Shown: one piece after another, positions 63,161 through 64,000 of the stretch
Layout: each line of letters begins with the position of its first letter
Numbering within the stretch: the first letter of the stretch is position 1
From: Porifericola rhodea
GTDB taxonomy: Bacteria > Bacteroidota > Bacteroidia > Cytophagales > Cyclobacteriaceae
DNA length: 64,000 nt
Direction of reading: 5' to 3'
Assembly: GCF_030506305.1 (NCBI RefSeq)
Contig: NZ_CP119421.1
Coordinates: forward strand, 3,240,501-3,304,500
Translations under genes and position numbers: made by a program
The notes under the pieces: generated by a model
What the model saw: the letters and a program-made list of their open reading frames with translations, nothing else
Told to the model about the DNA's origin: nothing
Database searches by the model: none

Positions 63161-64000
63161 ATTTTGCTTATGTTGTTGGAAGCGCTCGCTAATTAAATGT
63201 GCGTTTCCTAAATGACTATATTTAACAATGGCTACAAAGACGGTTCCGCCCAGAATATTACCTAAAGTGGTAAAAGTCTGAAAGTGAAGATAGTCCGCTA
63301 GTTTTATCCGTGAGTCTACCAGCATGCCGGTAAAAACTTCTATGGAGCCTATAATGGAGTGGTGCAATCCGCAAATACCAATTACCGTAGTTACTAAAAT
63401 AATGACCAGAATTCTACTGATTGTATCTTTGGAAGAAGTTACCAGCCAGGAAAGTAGGCCCATAAGCCAACCGGCAAACATAGCACTACCCAGGGTAAGC
63501 AACCAATCGTATTGTACCATTTTATGGGCCAGGTGGTAAAGGCTCTCTTTACTAACTACCCCCATAGATGGCCCCATCTTGGCTAAAATAAATCCAAACA
63601 GGTATCCTCCTAATAGGTTGCCAAGAAAGATAATCCCCCAGAGTTCCAGCAAATTAACTACCCGTACAGAACCGTTTAGCACTGGCAGTACAGCCAGATT
63701 AGTATGTTCCGTGAATAGCTCTGACCGCCCCAATATGACAAAAATAAAGCCGATAGGATAAGCGAAGGCAAGCGCAATATTTAGGCTGGCATCATCCATT
63801 GTACTACTAAACATGGTATAAATTGTACCCATGAGTAAGAGGCTGAAGCCTATTTCCAAACCTCCGGAAAATGCCGAGAAAAATACAGCCTTATTATGAC
63901 GGCGATACTCGGTAAGCGCCATCTGAATCTGTTCTTTCAGTATTTCACCACCCTCTTTAAGCTTTACTAACTTATCGGTGTTGTCTTTACTTTTATAATT
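63143..64000 (-). CDS. Formate/nitrite transporter family protein, N-terminus beyond the window
   Basis: The frame is open from the TAA at 63143-63145 to the window edge, 285 residues, and the true start is beyond base 64000. An internal ATG 63922 would cut off the typical EQIQMALTEYRRHN helix, so it is not preferred. Six membrane segments resemble FocA/NirC channels: AVFFSAFSGGLEIGFSLL, the conserved GRSELFTEHTNLAVLPVL (third-helix region with TEH), LGNLLGGYLFGFILAKMG, FAGWLMGLLSWLVTSS and LHHSIIGSIEVF (central His). It probably moves formate, nitrite or a similar small anion; fdhD and a YdeP-type oxidoreductase elsewhere in the window make formate attractive but this is not proof. Confidence 0.85.
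   Translation of the reverse strand, partial: NYKSKDNTDKLVKLKEGGEILKEQIQMALTEYRRHNKAVFFSAFSGGLEIGFSLLLMGTIYTMFSSTMDDASLNIALAFAYPIGFIFVILGRSELFTEHTNLAVLPVLNGSVRVVNLLELWGIIFLGNLLGGYLFGFILAKMGPSMGVVSKESLYHLAHKMVQYDWLLTLGSAMFAGWLMGLLSWLVTSSKDTISRILVIILVTTVIGICGLHHSIIGSIEVFTGMLVDSRIKLADYLHFQTFTTLGNILGGTVFVAIVKYSHLGNAHLISERFQQHKQNKKAGN

Overview
The window looks like chromosome of a Bacteroidota bacterium, probably a marine-type member of the Cytophagales. Reasons: two large secreted proteins end in type IX secretion (T9SS, Por) sorting domains; several genes belong to Bacteroidota-restricted families (DUF4494 protein, DUF6427-like membrane protein, TPR histidine kinase, ISAon1-type transposase); start codons mostly lack a Shine-Dalgarno sequence; and -7 elements of the TAnnTTTG type can be seen. 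All calls come from reading the sequence and its translations; no database search or folding program was run.

Layout. 1-5475: a same-strand sugar catabolism cluster (ThuA-domain protein, two TIM-barrel isomerase/epimerases, an alpha/beta hydrolase, L-ribulokinase araB, L-ribulose-5-P 4-epimerase araD). 5619-8763: fdhD overlapping a YdeP-type molybdopterin oxidoreductase. 8800-26100: housekeeping and signalling genes (Hpt protein, IscA-like Fe-S protein, mce, thiL, TPR histidine kinase, pyrB-pyrR, heptosyltransferase-like gene, glutamate dehydrogenase, a 1461-aa subtilisin-like T9SS protease, DUF4494).

26217-40166 is a 13.9-kb genomic island in the 3' end of a tRNA-Asn gene. It is bounded by 127-bp direct repeats that match at 126 positions and carry the tRNA 3' end and its terminator. 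Next to the left repeat is a dead tyrosine integrase with four in-frame stops. The island also holds an Xre/RES toxin-antitoxin pair, a probable RNA-repair locus, a delta-60-repeat T9SS protein, a decayed IS3-family element and a decayed ISAon1-like element whose right inverted repeat abuts the right direct repeat. The RNA-repair locus is the most interesting part of the window. A WYL-domain regulator is divergent from rtcB (RNA ligase). A structured RNA gene follows, with a canonical tRNA D-arm, two canonical T-arms and acceptor-like stems but no normal anticodon arm. Then comes a RING/zinc-ribbon protein of the MXAN_6230/SCO0854 type, interrupted near its N-terminus by a frameshift at a G5 run. 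The same palindrome (GTGYGCA-N7-TGCGCAC) lies at the same distance from a -7-like element before rtcB and before the tRNA-like RNA, so the two are probably co-regulated, with the WYL protein the obvious candidate regulator.

40216-64000: ordinary chromosome again (HtrA protease, response regulator, rhodanese, tRNA-Ala, NlpC/P60 lipoprotein, alkyltransferase-like protein, M16 protease, PiT-like membrane protein, M20 amidohydrolase, SPOR lipoprotein, PepSY protein, Gfo/Idh oxidoreductase, ComM/YifB ATPase, GmhA, MsbA-type ABC exporter, PNPOx-like flavoprotein, PadR regulator with a double-PspC envelope protein, and the start-truncated end of a formate/nitrite transporter). Five small genes (37-57 codons) are also annotated here.
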